This document shows, piece by piece, positions 35,436-46,040 of a DNA stretch of 64,000 nt. This DNA is from Pseudomonadota bacterium (GTDB lineage: Bacteria; Desulfobacterota; Desulfobacteria; Desulfobacterales; Desulfobacteraceae), in NCBI GenBank assembly GCA_018821715.1, contig JAHJLN010000160.1, positions 19,923 to 83,922 of the forward strand, read 5' to 3'. The translations under genes and the position numbers were made by a program. Position 1 is the first letter of the stretch; each line of letters opens with the position of its first letter. The notes beneath the pieces were generated by a model. That model searched no databases, was not told the DNA's origin, and was given only the letters and a program-made list of their open reading frames with translations.

Positions 35436-36515
35436 ATGATAAAAATTCAAACCACAGATAGATATAATATTACCGGCTTCAGATCATTTATGACCAATAT
35501 CCTGTCTCTTGCAGCCGGGTTGGTCGTTATCAGTATTATTTTTCTGATTGTGGGCGTGAACCCTTTGTATGCGCTTTTTAAAATATTTTCAGGATCATTC
35601 GGCTCTTTTTACGGGTTCAAGGAAACCCTTACCAAAGCCATCCCCTTAATATTGATCGGCGCAGGCCTGACCCTTGCTTTCAGGGCAAAATTCTGGAACA
35701 TCGGTGCTGAAGGCCAGATGCTCATGGGCGCCATTTTTGGCACCGGGGTGGGACTCTTTTTCGGCGATGCGCTTCCGTCTTACATCATCGTTCCTTTAAT
35801 TTTTCTGGCAGGTTTTATCGGAGGAGGATTGTGGGGAATCATTCCCGCCATCCTGAAAATAAAATATTCCATTAATGAAGTCATTTCCACGTTAATGCTC
35901 AACTATATCTGTGCCCAGTTTTTAACCCTGCTCATTGTAGGGCCATGGAAGGGGAAAACAAGGTTTGGTTTTCCCGGAACCGACAATCTTCCGGATGCTG
36001 CAGTACTTGGCCTGATCCCCGGCTCCAGGATTCACTATGCCACACTGACCCTGGCGGTTATCTGTGCTGTTGTCCTGTGCGTGGTGATTTATAAAACACG
36101 ATTTGGATATGAAACAAGAGTGGTGGGGGAAAATCCTGATGCAGGAAAATATGCCGGGATCAATTTTTTAAAAACAACCCTGATCATTATGGCCGTCAGC
36201 GGTGGTCTGGCCGGCATGGCAGGTATTGGTGAGGTGGCCGGCATCCATCACTATCTTGGGTATCCTGCTTCCGTATCCTCCGGGTATGGATTTACCGCCA
36301 TCATTGTGGCATGGCTTGCCAAATTAAATCCGCTCTATGCCATTATTTCCGGTATATTTTTTGCCGGCATCCTGGTGGGGGGTGATGCCATACAGATATC
36401 GTTAGGACTGCCGGCGGCCACGGTTGAAATTGTAAACGGCATACTGTTGATATTTTTAATTATGGGGGATTATTTTTTAAACCATAAAATTACCATCCAG
36501 TTTTCAAACAAATAA
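35436..36515 (+). CDS. ABC transporter permease (nucleoside type, NupP/YufP-like)
   Basis: A 359-aa permease of the BPD_transp_2 family with about ten hydrophobic segments. The family pattern AIPLILIGAGLTLAFRAKFWNIGAEGQMLMGAIFG begins near residue 68. The coupling loop VVGENPDAGKYAGINFLKTTLIIMAVSGGLAGMAG lies near residue 230. It pairs with the next gene to form a heterodimeric pore. Confidence 0.92.
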   Translation: MIKIQTTDRYNITGFRSFMTNILSLAAGLVVISIIFLIVGVNPLYALFKIFSGSFGSFYGFKETLTKAIPLILIGAGLTLAFRAKFWNIGAEGQMLMGAIFGTGVGLFFGDALPSYIIVPLIFLAGFIGGGLWGIIPAILKIKYSINEVISTLMLNYICAQFLTLLIVGPWKGKTRFGFPGTDNLPDAAVLGLIPGSRIHYATLTLAVICAVVLCVVIYKTRFGYETRVVGENPDAGKYAGINFLKTTLIIMAVSGGLAGMAGIGEVAGIHHYLGYPASVSSGYGFTAIIVAWLAKLNPLYAIISGIFFAGILVGGDAIQISLGLPAATVEIVNGILLIFLIMGDYFLNHKITIQFSNK

Positions 36516-36526
36516 GGATGCAATAG

Positions 36527-37447
36527 ATGGAAGATATAATTATTTCAACACTTCAAAGGACCATGGTTGCAGGAACCCCTTTACTTCTTGCCACAACGGG
36601 AGAAATCATTTGTGAACGGTCCGGCATTCTCAATCTGGGGGTTGAAGGTGTGATGTCAATGGGCGCCGTGGTCGCTTTCATTGTCACCATGACAACGGGA
36701 CAGCCCTGGCTGGGCGTTCTTGCTGCCATTGCTGCGGGAATAGCGTTTTCCATCATCCATGCCTTTACCTGTGTTACCCTGCAGGCAAACCAGGTTGTGT
36801 CAGGCCTGGCGTTAACCATGTTGGGTCTGGGGCTTTCCGGCATGCTGGGCAAATCCTATGTAGGAAAACCCCTTTCAATCAAAATGGAAGACTTAAGTAT
36901 CCCCTGGTTATCCGACATCCCGTATCTTGGAAAAATTTTGTTTTCCCAGAGTCCGTTTTTCTTTATTGCCGTGCTTCTGGCTTTTGCCGCCTGGTTTTTT
37001 CTTGAAAAAACCCTTTTGGGAATACAGATCAGGTCAACCGGAGAAAATCCGAAATCCACGGAAACTCAAGGTGTAAATGTTTCCCGGTTACGATATCTGA
37101 GTGTAATGATCGGCGGTGGTTTTTCAGCTCTGGCCGGCGCCCATCTCTCCATTTCATATTCAAAATCATGGATAGAAGGGATGACGGCAGGAAGGGGATG
37201 GATTGCCATTGCCCTGACCATCTTTGCCCTGTGGAACCCGGGGCGTGCCATATGGGCGGCATTTCTGTTCGGCTTTATTTTCGTTGTCCAGTACCTTCTA
37301 CAGCCCCTGGGAATTTCACCCAATTTTCTGGCCATGCTCCCCTACATCGCAACACTTTTAATTTTATTGCTGATCAGCCTTAAAGATTCAAAAAAATTAA
37401 ATGCACCTGCCATGCTTGGCGAACCCTATAAACGGGGTCAAAGATAA
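36527..37447 (+). CDS. ABC transporter permease (nucleoside type, NupQ/YufQ-like)
   Basis: A 306-aa BPD_transp_2 permease. It starts with TMVAGTPLLLATTGEIICERSGILNLGVEGVMSMGA, diagnostic for the second permease of BMP-type nucleoside importers. The coupling loop STGENPKSTETQGVNVSRLRYLSVMIGGGFSALAGA appears near residue 177. Gap to the previous gene is 11 bp. Last transporter gene of the operon; the DUF3334-like gene 75 bp further may or may not be co-transcribed. Confidence 0.92.
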   Translation: MEDIIISTLQRTMVAGTPLLLATTGEIICERSGILNLGVEGVMSMGAVVAFIVTMTTGQPWLGVLAAIAAGIAFSIIHAFTCVTLQANQVVSGLALTMLGLGLSGMLGKSYVGKPLSIKMEDLSIPWLSDIPYLGKILFSQSPFFFIAVLLAFAAWFFLEKTLLGIQIRSTGENPKSTETQGVNVSRLRYLSVMIGGGFSALAGAHLSISYSKSWIEGMTAGRGWIAIALTIFALWNPGRAIWAAFLFGFIFVVQYLLQPLGISPNFLAMLPYIATLLILLLISLKDSKKLNAPAMLGEPYKRGQR

Positions 37448-37522
37448 CAAACCCTTTGACTTTTCATTGATTTTTATTGATAATTGACACATCATTCATC
37501 ATTTCTTTTAAAAGGAGATAAT

Positions 37523-38056
37523 ATGTCAGAGCCGATGGTATCCATTGATGAAGTTTCTAAAATCTTTTTAAAAACAGCCCAGCACACCCTTGAAACCAGT
37601 ACAAAGCAGGAGGTTACATATTCCTCAACTATCCAGAAAATACCAAAAGTTTCCATGAAACCCGACCTGACCTGTTTTGTTCAGTTCAACGGGGATTATA
37701 ACGGACTTGTCGTGATAAATTTTTCAGCCAGTGCAGCATTTGAAATCTATAAATCTTACATGAAAGCCATGGGAATGCCCAAAGAAGAAATCGCAACAAC
37801 GGTTGCATCACCCGAAGTTTCAGATACCATAGGGGAAATTACCAACCAGGTCATGGGGCAGTTGACCAAGGACATTGAGGAAAAATTTAATCTCAACGCC
37901 ATTTTCGGGCAGCCCAAAGCCTTGACGTTAAACAGTTCCATCACCCTTGTCATTGATTCGGATTACAGGGAAAACAGGCGGCTGTCATTTAAAATCGGCA
38001 ATTACAGTTTTAGAATTGAAATTGCAATGGAACACTCTGAGTTTGTTCTCATTTAA
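37523..38056 (+). CDS. DUF3334 / CheX-like protein
   Basis: About 177 aa from ATG 37523, chosen because AAAAGGAGATAAT precedes it. The ORF-track start 39 bp upstream lacks a site. A soluble alpha/beta protein with CheX-type features: TCFVQFNGDYNGLVVINFS as the central strand pair, MGMPKEEIATTVASPEVSDTIGEITNQVMGQL as the long helix carrying an E-x-x-N pattern (EITN), and a C-terminal FKIGNYSFRIEIAM. CheX/CheC proteins dephosphorylate CheY through an ExxN motif, so phosphatase activity is plausible. I recall DUF3334 as the nearest named family. It is not tied to the transporter upstream by overlap. Confidence 0.68.
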   Translation: MSEPMVSIDEVSKIFLKTAQHTLETSTKQEVTYSSTIQKIPKVSMKPDLTCFVQFNGDYNGLVVINFSASAAFEIYKSYMKAMGMPKEEIATTVASPEVSDTIGEITNQVMGQLTKDIEEKFNLNAIFGQPKALTLNSSITLVIDSDYRENRRLSFKIGNYSFRIEIAMEHSEFVLI

Positions 38057-38074
38057 AAAACAAACCTAAATTTT

Positions 38075-39484
38075 ATGAAACCCTTGAAATTATTTTTTAT
38101 CAGTTTTAGCCTTATTTTATTTTTTTCATTTTTTGTGAATATAAGCTTTGCCGTAACGATTCAAAAAGAAAAAGAAATCGCAAAAGAATTCATGGAAATG
38201 ATAAAAAAACGACAGATGCTGTTAAATGATCCCATTGCCAATCACATGATAACCCAGATCGGCAATCATATTCTTTCTTTCCTGCCGCCCCAGCCCTTTG
38301 ACTATTCATTTTATATTGTTGACGAAGATGTTTTTAATGCATTTGCAAGTCCGGGTGCCAATATTTTTGCCTATCGGGGACTGATCACCTCCCTTGATTC
38401 CATTGATGAACTGGCAGGCATCATTGGGCATGAAATTGCCCATGCAGCAAGCCGTCATGTATCCGAATCCATTGATCGTGCAAAATATGTCAATATTGGA
38501 AGCCTGGCAGGGGTACTGGCCGGTGCCATCATCGGCGGCAAACAAGGGGGTGATGCCGGGGCGGCAATCATGACAGGATCAATCGCCCTGGGTCACACGG
38601 CCATGCTTTCATTTACAAGGGAAAATGAAACAGAAGCAGATGAAAAAGGCATCATGTTTTTAAAAAGGAGCTGTTTTTCACCTCAAGGACTCCTGGCAGG
38701 TCTAATGAAAATCAGAGCATCTGACTACCGGGGCGTGGAAGGCATCCCGGATTATGTTAAAACCCATCCTGGAACCGGCAGCCGTATTGCCCATGCTGAA
38801 ACCCTTCTTTCAAATTACATCCCCCCTAAAGACAAAGCAAAATGCGCCGAAGATCTCAGGTTTGATATGGTGAAATACAGGCTTTTAGGACTTTATGCAG
38901 GTATTGAGCCCACATTGAACCTGTTGACCAACCAGTTGAATGACTCGCCTTCAACTGCTGCCATCCATTACGGACTGGGTCTGATTTACGACAGAAAATT
39001 CATGAAGGACAAAGCCATGGCCCACTTTAAAACAGCGCTTTCCATTGCTGTTTTCGATCCAATGGTATTGCTTGAAATGGGCAGGGTTTATTTGGAAAAT
39101 AGTGAGCCCCAAAAAGCCCTCAACGTTCTAAACGGGATTGAATCAGACCCGGTCATAGGTCTGATGGCAAAATTTTATCAGGCAGGCGCATACCTTGAGT
39201 TGGAAAACCTGGCAACAGCAAAAGAACTTTTCACTCTTGTCATTGATAAAGCTCCCGCCTTATATCCAAAGGCATATTACAACCTTGCGGCAATACTGTC
39301 CCTTGAAAAAAAACAAGGGCTTTCTCATTATTATCTTGGGATCTATTATTCAAAAATCAACAATACCAAAACCGCCATCGTCCATTTAAATAAAGCGCTG
39401 GACTTGCTTACAGATGACGCTGATATCCAAAAGACAAAAGACCTTTTAAATGAATTAAACGAAACCTTAAAAAAACGATCTTAA
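38075..39484 (+). CDS. Periplasmic M48 metalloprotease with TPR repeats (BepA/YfgC-like)
   Basis: A 469-aa exported protein. The signal peptide (FISFSLILFFSFFVNISFA) is followed by a Peptidase_M48 domain with zinc motif GHEIAHAASRH near residue 130 and the third ligand in ENETEADEKGIMFL. The C-terminal half has several TPR-like helices (AAIHYGLGLIYDRKFMKDKAMAHFKTAL, AYYNLAAILSL). This is the layout of BepA/YfgC, which degrades or assists misassembled outer-membrane proteins such as LptD. The length matches BepA (about 460-490). It starts 18 bp after the previous gene's stop, so co-transcription is possible. Confidence 0.88.
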   Translation: MKPLKLFFISFSLILFFSFFVNISFAVTIQKEKEIAKEFMEMIKKRQMLLNDPIANHMITQIGNHILSFLPPQPFDYSFYIVDEDVFNAFASPGANIFAYRGLITSLDSIDELAGIIGHEIAHAASRHVSESIDRAKYVNIGSLAGVLAGAIIGGKQGGDAGAAIMTGSIALGHTAMLSFTRENETEADEKGIMFLKRSCFSPQGLLAGLMKIRASDYRGVEGIPDYVKTHPGTGSRIAHAETLLSNYIPPKDKAKCAEDLRFDMVKYRLLGLYAGIEPTLNLLTNQLNDSPSTAAIHYGLGLIYDRKFMKDKAMAHFKTALSIAVFDPMVLLEMGRVYLENSEPQKALNVLNGIESDPVIGLMAKFYQAGAYLELENLATAKELFTLVIDKAPALYPKAYYNLAAILSLEKKQGLSHYYLGIYYSKINNTKTAIVHLNKALDLLTDDADIQKTKDLLNELNETLKKRS

Positions 39485-39662
39485 AAAAACCAGGCACTCT
39501 AAAGTAATAACATTTAAATAATATCTATAATTAATAAAAAAAATGTTGCCTAGTTATTGTAACTTTGCTACGGTAATCATGAATCTAATAAAATCAAATA
39601 TACTACTGTCGGTTTTTTAATTACTTTGTTTGTAGGTTTTTTTTTAAACAGGAGAGTATCGT

Positions 39663-41771
39663 ATGAAACTTACCATCGGGAAAAAACTTACCTCTAGTTT
39701 TTTGCTTCTTGCATTCCTTGTCTTGTTATCCGGTATCGTGGGCATCATTATTCTCAACAAAGTATCGGATTCCGCCGATACGGTTGCAAAAGAAAAAGTT
39801 CCTATCCAGTATTCTGTAATGAAAGCCAATCTCATAGTTGAAAAGATCCAGAAAGCCCTGGTAGAGTACACCGGTTCTTTTTCAGGACTTGACCAGCAGG
39901 AAAAAAGCCTTTTGGAAAAGCTGGACGAGTTTGACATGTGGATGGATATGCTGGAATATGGAACCGGTTCTGATAAATTTTTAAAAAGCAAATCAAATAC
40001 GGTTTATAAAGCCCTTAAATTAGACATTGAAGTTCCCCAAAGTTCCAAAGAAATGCTCACAATTGTTACTGCGGCAAAAAAGGAAAATGCTGTTTTCAGG
40101 AAAGGGTGTACAGATCTGGTAAAAGCCCATAATGAATACCTGAGTTATTCGGTTACAGTTGATAACAAAAACTATGACCTGCCCTCCTATCTCATGCTGC
40201 TGGAAAAGGATCATCGAAACTGGTACAGTTTGCTTGAAAATGCTGTCATTACGGTGATACTGTACAAAGGGAATGCAGATCCCACCAAAGGCATGCTGGG
40301 AAGCTGGATCCATACCTATAAAGTTGAAGATGAGGAATTGAACACGCTTATCAAAAAGCTAAACAAATATAATGTAAAATTACTGGAGCATATCGGAGAA
40401 ATCAATCAGGCGAGTGATACCCAAGGAAAAACAACGGTTTTCAATAAAAGCGGCGGATCATTTGAACGTGTCAGTCAATTCCTTGATAGAATCAATGACT
40501 ACATCAGACCTGTATATCAGAAACTTGACGCTGCCAAAACAGAAAAGCTGACCGCATTGACCCAGTCAGCCGTTAAAATCAACAAAAGCCTTGAAGCCCT
40601 TGTCAAGGGAGCTGAAAATGAGATGGCAAGTGCTTTGAAACAATCTGAATCCTCAAAAAAAAGCGGTACAGTCTTTCTCATTGTCCTGACCATTGCCGCA
40701 GTCCTGGTCGCCATTGGGCTGGGATTGTTCATGAGCCGTTATATGACAAGGAGCATTACAGCCCTGGCTGATGTGACAAAGCAGATTGCCAAAGGAGATC
40801 TTAAAAATAAAGTAAACGTGACGTCCAATGATGAGTTGGGAGACCTTGGCACTGACACCAATGCCATGGCAGATAATCTAAGGAACATTATCCGCCAGAT
40901 CACGGATTATTCGGGACAATTGACGAAATCTTCTTCAGATCTGACAAGCCTTGCATCTTCCATGTCCGATGGTGCCCAGAACATGACGGCAAAATCAGAA
41001 TCCGTGGCTGCTGCTGCAGAAGAGATGAGCGCCAATATGAATTCGGTTGCAGCAACCTCTGAAGAGGCGACCACCAACATCAACACCGTGTCCATAGCAA
41101 CAGATGAGATCAACTCCTCCATTAATGAAATCGCCAAAAACTCTGAAAGAGGCAGTGCCATTACCCAGGAGGCAGTCGAAAAAACCGGCAGTGCCACCAG
41201 ACGAGTAAATGAACTAGGGGTGGCTGCAAAAGAAATCAGCAAGGTCACGGAAGTGATTTCCGAGATTTCGGAACAAACCAATCTTCTGGCATTAAATGCC
41301 ACCATTGAAGCGGCAAGAGCAGGGGAAGCCGGGAAAGGCTTTGCTGTTGTTGCCTCAGAAATAAAGCAGCTGGCTGTTCAAACGGCAGGAGCGACCAATG
41401 ATATTAAGCTGCGCATTGAGAGCATTCAAAATTCCACGGCCGATACGGTTCTGGAAATTGAAGGTGTGGCAAAAATAATTGAAAATGTAAATGATATTGT
41501 GGGAACCATTGCCGCAGCGGTTGAAGAACAGTCTGCCACCACAAAAGAAATTGCCGAGAATATGGGACAGGCCTCAAGCGGATTACAGGAAGTCAGTGAA
41601 AATGTTGCCCAGAGTTCCACTGTGGCCAGCGAAATTGCCAAAGATATCGGTGAGGTGAGCACCAGCAGCAATGAAGTGTTAAAGGGCAGTGAGCTTGTCA
41701 ACCAGAGCAGTGGTGAATTAAAAAAACTGGCCGCCAGCCTTCAGGAACTTGTCAAACAATTTAAGCTTTAG
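39663..41771 (+). CDS. Methyl-accepting chemotaxis protein with helical-bundle sensor
   Basis: A 702-aa receptor: TM1 ([24 protein letters not shown]), then a long mostly helical periplasmic domain (about 35-325) without Cache strands. TM2 ([22 protein letters not shown]) is near residue 338, followed by HAMP and a signalling hairpin with tip [36 protein letters not shown]. The heptads align with the standard CheA-coupling bundle. The C-terminus (LVKQFKL) has no CheR-tethering pentapeptide. A secreted Cache protein gene follows 50 bp downstream and could serve as its ligand-binding partner, since the helical sensor itself has no obvious pocket domain. Confidence 0.92.
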   Translation: MKLTIGKKLTSSFLLLAFLVLLSGIVGIIILNKVSDSADTVAKEKVPIQYSVMKANLIVEKIQKALVEYTGSFSGLDQQEKSLLEKLDEFDMWMDMLEYGTGSDKFLKSKSNTVYKALKLDIEVPQSSKEMLTIVTAAKKENAVFRKGCTDLVKAHNEYLSYSVTVDNKNYDLPSYLMLLEKDHRNWYSLLENAVITVILYKGNADPTKGMLGSWIHTYKVEDEELNTLIKKLNKYNVKLLEHIGEINQASDTQGKTTVFNKSGGSFERVSQFLDRINDYIRPVYQKLDAAKTEKLTALTQSAVKINKSLEALVKGAENEMASALKQSESSKKSGTVFLIVLTIAAVLVAIGLGLFMSRYMTRSITALADVTKQIAKGDLKNKVNVTSNDELGDLGTDTNAMADNLRNIIRQITDYSGQLTKSSSDLTSLASSMSDGAQNMTAKSESVAAAAEEMSANMNSVAATSEEATTNINTVSIATDEINSSINEIAKNSERGSAITQEAVEKTGSATRRVNELGVAAKEISKVTEVISEISEQTNLLALNATIEAARAGEAGKGFAVVASEIKQLAVQTAGATNDIKLRIESIQNSTADTVLEIEGVAKIIENVNDIVGTIAAAVEEQSATTKEIAENMGQASSGLQEVSENVAQSSTVASEIAKDIGEVSTSSNEVLKGSELVNQSSGELKKLAASLQELVKQFKL

Positions 41772-41821
41772 TGATGGAATTACGATATATGTAACACAAC
41801 AACCCTATAAAGGAGAAAAAC

Positions 41822-42352
41822 ATGGTAAAAAAATCTTTAATCGTCTTTTTTGGTCTTATTATTGCGTTCTGCTTTGCAGGCAACGGATTTACAGAACCAC
41901 TAACCGCTCAAATGTGCAAGGAAAAAGCCATTGCAGCCGGAAAACTGATTGAGCAAAACGGTGAAAAAGCGTTTGAAACCCTGAAAGACCCTAATGGAGA
42001 ATTTATATTCGGTGATGGTCAGGGGTATGTCTGGGTACAGGACCTTGATGCAAAGATGATCATGCACCCCATAAAACCGTCCCTTGACGGCAAAGCCCTT
42101 TCCGGCCTTAAAGATAGCAACGGTGTCCTCTTTTTTGTAGCGTTTAACGAAATTGCAGAAGAAAATCCCGCCGGTGGATGGGTGGCCTATCAATGGCCGA
42201 AACCCGGAGAAAAAGGAGAATCCTCAAAAGTATCTTTTGTTATCCTTGCCAAACATGGCGGCACGGATTATGTTGTGGGTTCAGGGATTTATGATGTAAC
42301 GGCTGATGACATTAAAAAGCAATTCCCGTCAGATGTTGTTTACGAAGATTAA
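41822..42352 (+). CDS. Free-standing secreted single-Cache (sCache_2-like) protein
   Basis: A 176-aa protein with a cleavable signal peptide (KKSLIVFFGLIIAFCFAGNGFTEP) and no membrane segment or signalling domain. The mature part is a single Cache domain: the long helix TAQMCKEKAIAAGKLIEQNG, then EFIFGDGQGYVWVQDLDAKMIMHPIKPSLDGK, FNEIAEENPAGGWVAYQWPKPGE and KVSFVILAKHGGTDYVVGSGIYDV. Such domains normally sit inside receptors or kinases and bind small organic acids or amines. A free copy 50 bp after a chemoreceptor gene suggests a periplasmic binding partner. It has a good ribosome site (AAAGGAGAAAAAC) and ends just before a strong terminator. Confidence 0.85.
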   Translation: MVKKSLIVFFGLIIAFCFAGNGFTEPLTAQMCKEKAIAAGKLIEQNGEKAFETLKDPNGEFIFGDGQGYVWVQDLDAKMIMHPIKPSLDGKALSGLKDSNGVLFFVAFNEIAEENPAGGWVAYQWPKPGEKGESSKVSFVILAKHGGTDYVVGSGIYDVTADDIKKQFPSDVVYED

Positions 42353-42374
42353 TTGTAATTTGACATAAATTTAT

Positions 42375-42419
42375 AAAAGGATCATATCCGGCAAGACCTT
42401 AGGATATGATCCTTTTTTT
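42375..42419. terminator. Strong terminator between convergent genes
   Basis: AAAAGGATCATATCC (42375-42389) and GGATATGATCCTTTT (42402-42416) form a perfect 15-bp stem, with the T-run continuing to 42419. It ends the Cache-protein transcript. The A-run on the other side lets it act on the leftward EF-G transcript too. Confidence 0.88.
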
Positions 42420-42424
42420 ATTTT

Positions 42425-44455
42425 CTATACCTTATCAAATCTGGAAAAATGCATGGAAAACGTTCCCCTGCCCTGGCTGGCGGATCGAAGGGCTGTGGAA
42501 TACCCAAACATTCTGGCAAGCGGTACCACGGCTTTTACAATCTGGATACCGGCTTTCGGATTGATGGATTCCACTTTCCCGCCCCTGGCATTCAGATCAG
42601 ATATGGCATCTCCCATAAATGCATCGGGAACAAAAATTTCTACTTCCATAATCGGTTCAAGAAGACTGATGGATGCATTTTCCAGCGCATCCTTACATGC
42701 CATGGAAGCGCAAACTGAAAAGGCCAGCTCTGAACTTCGTTCATCAAAGCTGCCGCTTTCAATCATAATGCCGATATCCACCAGAGGATAGCCTTTAAGG
42801 TATCCGCCTTCAAGGCTTTCTTTGATTCCTTTTTCAATACCGGGAAGATATTGTTCAGGGATTTGATCATTTCCCACCTTGCAGGCAAAGGTAACCCCAT
42901 CTCCCCGATTTAAAGGCTTAAGACTGATACTGATATTTGCAAAATGTGCTTTGCCTGAAATTTCTCTTTCAAAAACAGCGCTGCCTTTTGATTTGGCGTT
43001 AAGAATTTCCCTGTAAACAACCTGTGGATTTCCCACATTGACATTGGTTTTAAACTCTTTTAACATCCGTGAAATAATAATTTCAAGATGAAGTTCCCCC
43101 ATTCCGGAAAGAATTGTCTGGCCGGTTTCCTCATCTTTTCTCACCTTCAGGGTCGGATCTTCAATCATGAACTTTTCAAGAACATCATCAAGTTTCTCCT
43201 GATCTGCATGGGTTTTCGGCTCAATAGCAATGGAAATAACCGGATCTTCATATTCCATTTTTTCAAGAAAAACAGGATGGTCCTGTGAGCACAGGGTATC
43301 CCCGGTTCCAGAATCCTTTAACCCCACAATACCGACAATATCCCCGGCAGTCGCCTCTTTCAGCCGTTCTCTTTTATTGGCGTGCATCTGCAGAATTCTG
43401 GATAATTTTTCATTTTTCTTTAACAAAGGATTGTAGACATCGGAACCTGACTCGATTCTGCCCGAATAAATCCTGACAAAAGACAACTTTCGACCTTCAA
43501 TCATGGAGACTTTGAAAATCAAGGCTGCCAACGGGGCGTTCTTTTTGGGCAGGCAGTCAACTGTTTCATTGGTTTCCGGGTGTATCCCCTTAAGGGGCGG
43601 GACATCAACAGGGCTTGGCAAAAACAATTCAATTCCGTCCAGCAGGGGTTGAATGCCCTTGTTTTTAAGGGCGCTGCCACAAAGGACCGGCACGATCTTT
43701 CTTGAAATGGTTGCACCCCGAATGGCCCGGATAAGCTCTTCAGCAGATATTTCCTCTTCTGAAAGATATTTTTCCATTATGTCATCATTGACTTCGGATA
43801 TGGCCTCAAGAAGTTTGTCACGATATTCTGCTGCTTCCAGTTCAAACTCAGGTGCAATATCGTCTGCTGAATACTGGGCACCCTTTGTTTCGTCATCCCA
43901 GGTGATCTGCTTCATATGGATCAAATCAATAACACCTGAAAAATGGTCTTCAGACCCCATGGGCAGCTGTATCATCACAGGATTTGCCCGCAGTTTGTCT
44001 TTAATGGATTTGACTGCACTAAAAAAATCCGCCCCGGTTCTGTCCATCTTGTTGATAAAGGCCAGCCTGGGAACCGCATATTTATCTGCCTGGCGCCAGA
44101 CCGTCTCTGACTGGGGTTCAACCCCCCCTACCGCACAAAAAACACCAATAGCCCCATCTAAGACCCTTAATGCTCTTTCCACCTCAACGGTAAAATCCAC
44201 GTGTCCAGGGGTATCAATGATCTGGATAAGCGACTGCTTCCATTCACAGGTGGTCACCGCCGAGGTGATGGTGATGCCCCGCTCCTGCTCATCCTGCATC
44301 CAGTCCATGACAGCTTCTCCATCATGAACCTCTCCGATTTTATAGGATTTTCCCGTGTAAAAGAGAATCCGTTCCGTTACCGTAGTTTTACCCGCATCAA
44401 TGTGGGCCATGATCCCGATATTTCTAAACTGACTGATATTCTTTTTTTTGTTCAT
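42425..44455 (-). CDS. Elongation factor G, second-copy type
   Basis: A 676-aa translational GTPase. G1 is [10 protein letters not shown], the switch region is [13 protein letters not shown]3 is [12 protein letters not shown] and G4 is INKMD, followed by EF-G domains II-V ([23 protein letters not shown] near the end). It is slightly shorter than canonical EF-G (about 692-700) and is not next to rpsL, rpsG or tuf. It overlaps a GerMN-domain gene by 4 bp. It is therefore likely the accessory EF-G (fusA2-type), used in ribosome recycling or under special conditions, rather than the main elongation factor. A role in translocation cannot be ruled out. Confidence 0.87.
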   Translation of the reverse strand: MNKKKNISQFRNIGIMAHIDAGKTTVTERILFYTGKSYKIGEVHDGEAVMDWMQDEQERGITITSAVTTCEWKQSLIQIIDTPGHVDFTVEVERALRVLDGAIGVFCAVGGVEPQSETVWRQADKYAVPRLAFINKMDRTGADFFSAVKSIKDKLRANPVMIQLPMGSEDHFSGVIDLIHMKQITWDDETKGAQYSADDIAPEFELEAAEYRDKLLEAISEVNDDIMEKYLSEEEISAEELIRAIRGATISRKIVPVLCGSALKNKGIQPLLDGIELFLPSPVDVPPLKGIHPETNETVDCLPKKNAPLAALIFKVSMIEGRKLSFVRIYSGRIESGSDVYNPLLKKNEKLSRILQMHANKRERLKEATAGDIVGIVGLKDSGTGDTLCSQDHPVFLEKMEYEDPVISIAIEPKTHADQEKLDDVLEKFMIEDPTLKVRKDEETGQTILSGMGELHLEIIISRMLKEFKTNVNVGNPQVVYREILNAKSKGSAVFEREISGKAHFANISISLKPLNRGDGVTFACKVGNDQIPEQYLPGIEKGIKESLEGGYLKGYPLVDIGIMIESGSFDERSSELAFSVCASMACKDALENASISLLEPIMEVEIFVPDAFMGDAISDLNARGGKVESINPKAGIQIVKAVVPLARMFGYSTALRSASQGRGTFSMHFSRFDKV

Positions 44456-44991
44456 TTCACAATCAACATATTTGTTTTATAAAAGTATTCAAGGTCAATA
44501 TGACCGGCCAGTGTCATTGCATCCATACCATCAATCAACAGTTTAACCCTTTTTATCTTTGGAATATTCATGGTTAAAGAATTCACCATTGAATATATGG
44601 CCAGAAGCTCCGACTGAGTGTCCATATTCTCTATTTTTCCCTGTTCTATAGTCAAATCAACATATGCCGTTCCATCATCTGCAATAAAAAAAGAATTGAG
44701 TTTGGCATCTTTAGGCCAGGTCGGCTCAAGGGAAGGCACCGATGGCCCTGCCAGCAGGGCTTTGATAATTTCCCGGCCCAGCTGATGTGACTCCAGCGTA
44801 GAAGGAAACCTGATTTTAACAGATTTCAAGGCTGCCCGGTCCTGGTCTGCGTAATAGACAAATCCTTCAAAAAGATCTTCATAAGCTGAAATCCCATCCT
44901 CTTTTATGCTGGTTTCTGCGCCAAAAAGGGTTGATACTGCAAAAAAACTCAGAAAAATAAAAACAAGTAGTGTTTTCTGCTTGGATTTCAT
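44452..44991 (-). CDS. Secreted GerMN-domain protein
   Basis: A 179-aa exported protein: signal peptide [23 protein letters not shown], then a GerMN domain. Family features are the [13 protein letters not shown] helix, [19 protein letters not shown], and the [41 protein letters not shown] ending that closes every GerMN domain. In spore formers the domain helps germination. In Gram-negatives it is found in small lipoproteins and cell-wall-associated proteins of unknown role. The stop overlaps the EF-G start (ATGA-type, 4 bp), so the two are translationally coupled despite acting in different compartments. Confidence 0.83.
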   Translation of the reverse strand: MKSKQKTLLVFIFLSFFAVSTLFGAETSIKEDGISAYEDLFEGFVYYADQDRAALKSVKIRFPSTLESHQLGREIIKALLAGPSVPSLEPTWPKDAKLNSFFIADDGTAYVDLTIEQGKIENMDTQSELLAIYSMVNSLTMNIPKIKRVKLLIDGMDAMTLAGHIDLEYFYKTNMLIVK

Positions 44992-45154
44992 GGTTAAACT
45001 CTTGGTAAATTCTTTAAATTAAAAATGATATTTGATACAGCATTGCCCAATACGTGTCAAGAAAATATCCCTTGCAAATCAGCTGAGGGTTTAATAAAAT
45101 TGAAAACTTAAAAACAGCAAATCGTTTATTTGATCATTATATGTTATCAGGAGT

Positions 45155-45538
45155 ATGTGTGATTATATGATTCCAGGATTTGAGGCAATTGTTGAAGACC
45201 GGATAAAAAAAGCCAGAGAAAATGGAGCGTTTGACAACCTTGAAGGTGCCAACAAACCCTTAAAATTTGAGGACCAGCATATTCCCCAAGAATTTCGGCT
45301 TGCCCACAAAATACTGAAAAACTCAGGCTTTCTTCCGCCTGAAGTGGAACTAAAAAAAAAGATCACCCAGGTCGAAGATTTGCTTGAAGCAGCCCAGGTC
45401 GATTCTCCTGAAAGGATTAAAATGCAAAAGAAGCTGAACTATCTTTTAACCAAATTAAACACCATAAGAGGAGACCGACCCTTCTCACCACTGCTGTCAG
45501 ATACATATAGGGATACGATAATAAAAAAAATATCATGA
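45155..45538 (+). CDS. DUF1992 (DnaJ-homologue subfamily C member 28 conserved domain) protein
   Basis: A 127-aa basic protein with the DUF1992 hallmark IPGFEAIVEDRIKKARENGAFDNLEGANKPLKFEDQ...PQEFRLAHKILKNSGFLPPEVEL. The family is widespread and its function unsettled. In eukaryotes the domain is fused to a J domain. CAGGAG lies immediately before ATG 45155 (one base of spacing), so the second Met (45167) could be the real start. It overlaps the next gene by 4 bp and heads a five-gene rightward operon. Confidence 0.85.
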   Translation: MCDYMIPGFEAIVEDRIKKARENGAFDNLEGANKPLKFEDQHIPQEFRLAHKILKNSGFLPPEVELKKKITQVEDLLEAAQVDSPERIKMQKKLNYLLTKLNTIRGDRPFSPLLSDTYRDTIIKKIS

Positions 45539-46026
45539 ATTTTAAACAAAAAGATAAAGACGGGCTTTTCCGAAGTATTTTTACAGCATATTTCATTTTG
45601 CTGTTACATGTTTTTCTGCTGGCAGGCGCAGGGGTAACCGTTGTATTGTTCAAGGGGGTATATCACTATCTCCCATGGATCATGGGCTGTATCGGCATTT
45701 TAGTTCTGGCAATTGCCTGGATTTTCTATCGACGGGTAAAAAACAGTTCATCTGATATCAAAAACATTCTTTCTATGCCCCAGTTTCAGGACAAAACGGT
45801 TGAAATAAGGCTTCTTGGCGGACTTGCCTCCTTTAAAATAACCCCAAAAGAAAAGCAAAAAACGTACATTGGTCATCACCCTCCAACTCATTTGGATCGA
45901 CTTCTCATTGAAAAAAATATCAACCCGACAGAGCAGAAGATTCTTGAACTTACCGCACTCTTCAAAAAGGATCTTATCACTAAAGAAGAGTTTGAGGCGG
46001 CAAAACACAACATTCTTCAAGGATAA
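45535..46026 (+). CDS. Small inner-membrane protein with SHOCT-like tail
   Basis: A 163-aa protein with two transmembrane helices (about residues 14-40 and 46-66). It has a cytoplasmic Lys-rich linker and a C-terminal LTALFKKDLITKEEFEAAKHNILQ, which fits the short SHOCT oligomerisation motif (xLxxLxxxGxITxEEFExxKxxLL). I do not recognise the rest. Overlaps the DUF1992 gene start-to-stop (ATGA) and is 14 bp from ddl, so it is part of the operon. Function unknown. Confidence 0.72.
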   Translation: MNFKQKDKDGLFRSIFTAYFILLLHVFLLAGAGVTVVLFKGVYHYLPWIMGCIGILVLAIAWIFYRRVKNSSSDIKNILSMPQFQDKTVEIRLLGGLASFKITPKEKQKTYIGHHPPTHLDRLLIEKNINPTEQKILELTALFKKDLITKEEFEAAKHNILQG

Positions 46027-46040
46027 TACAGGAGGTTAAA

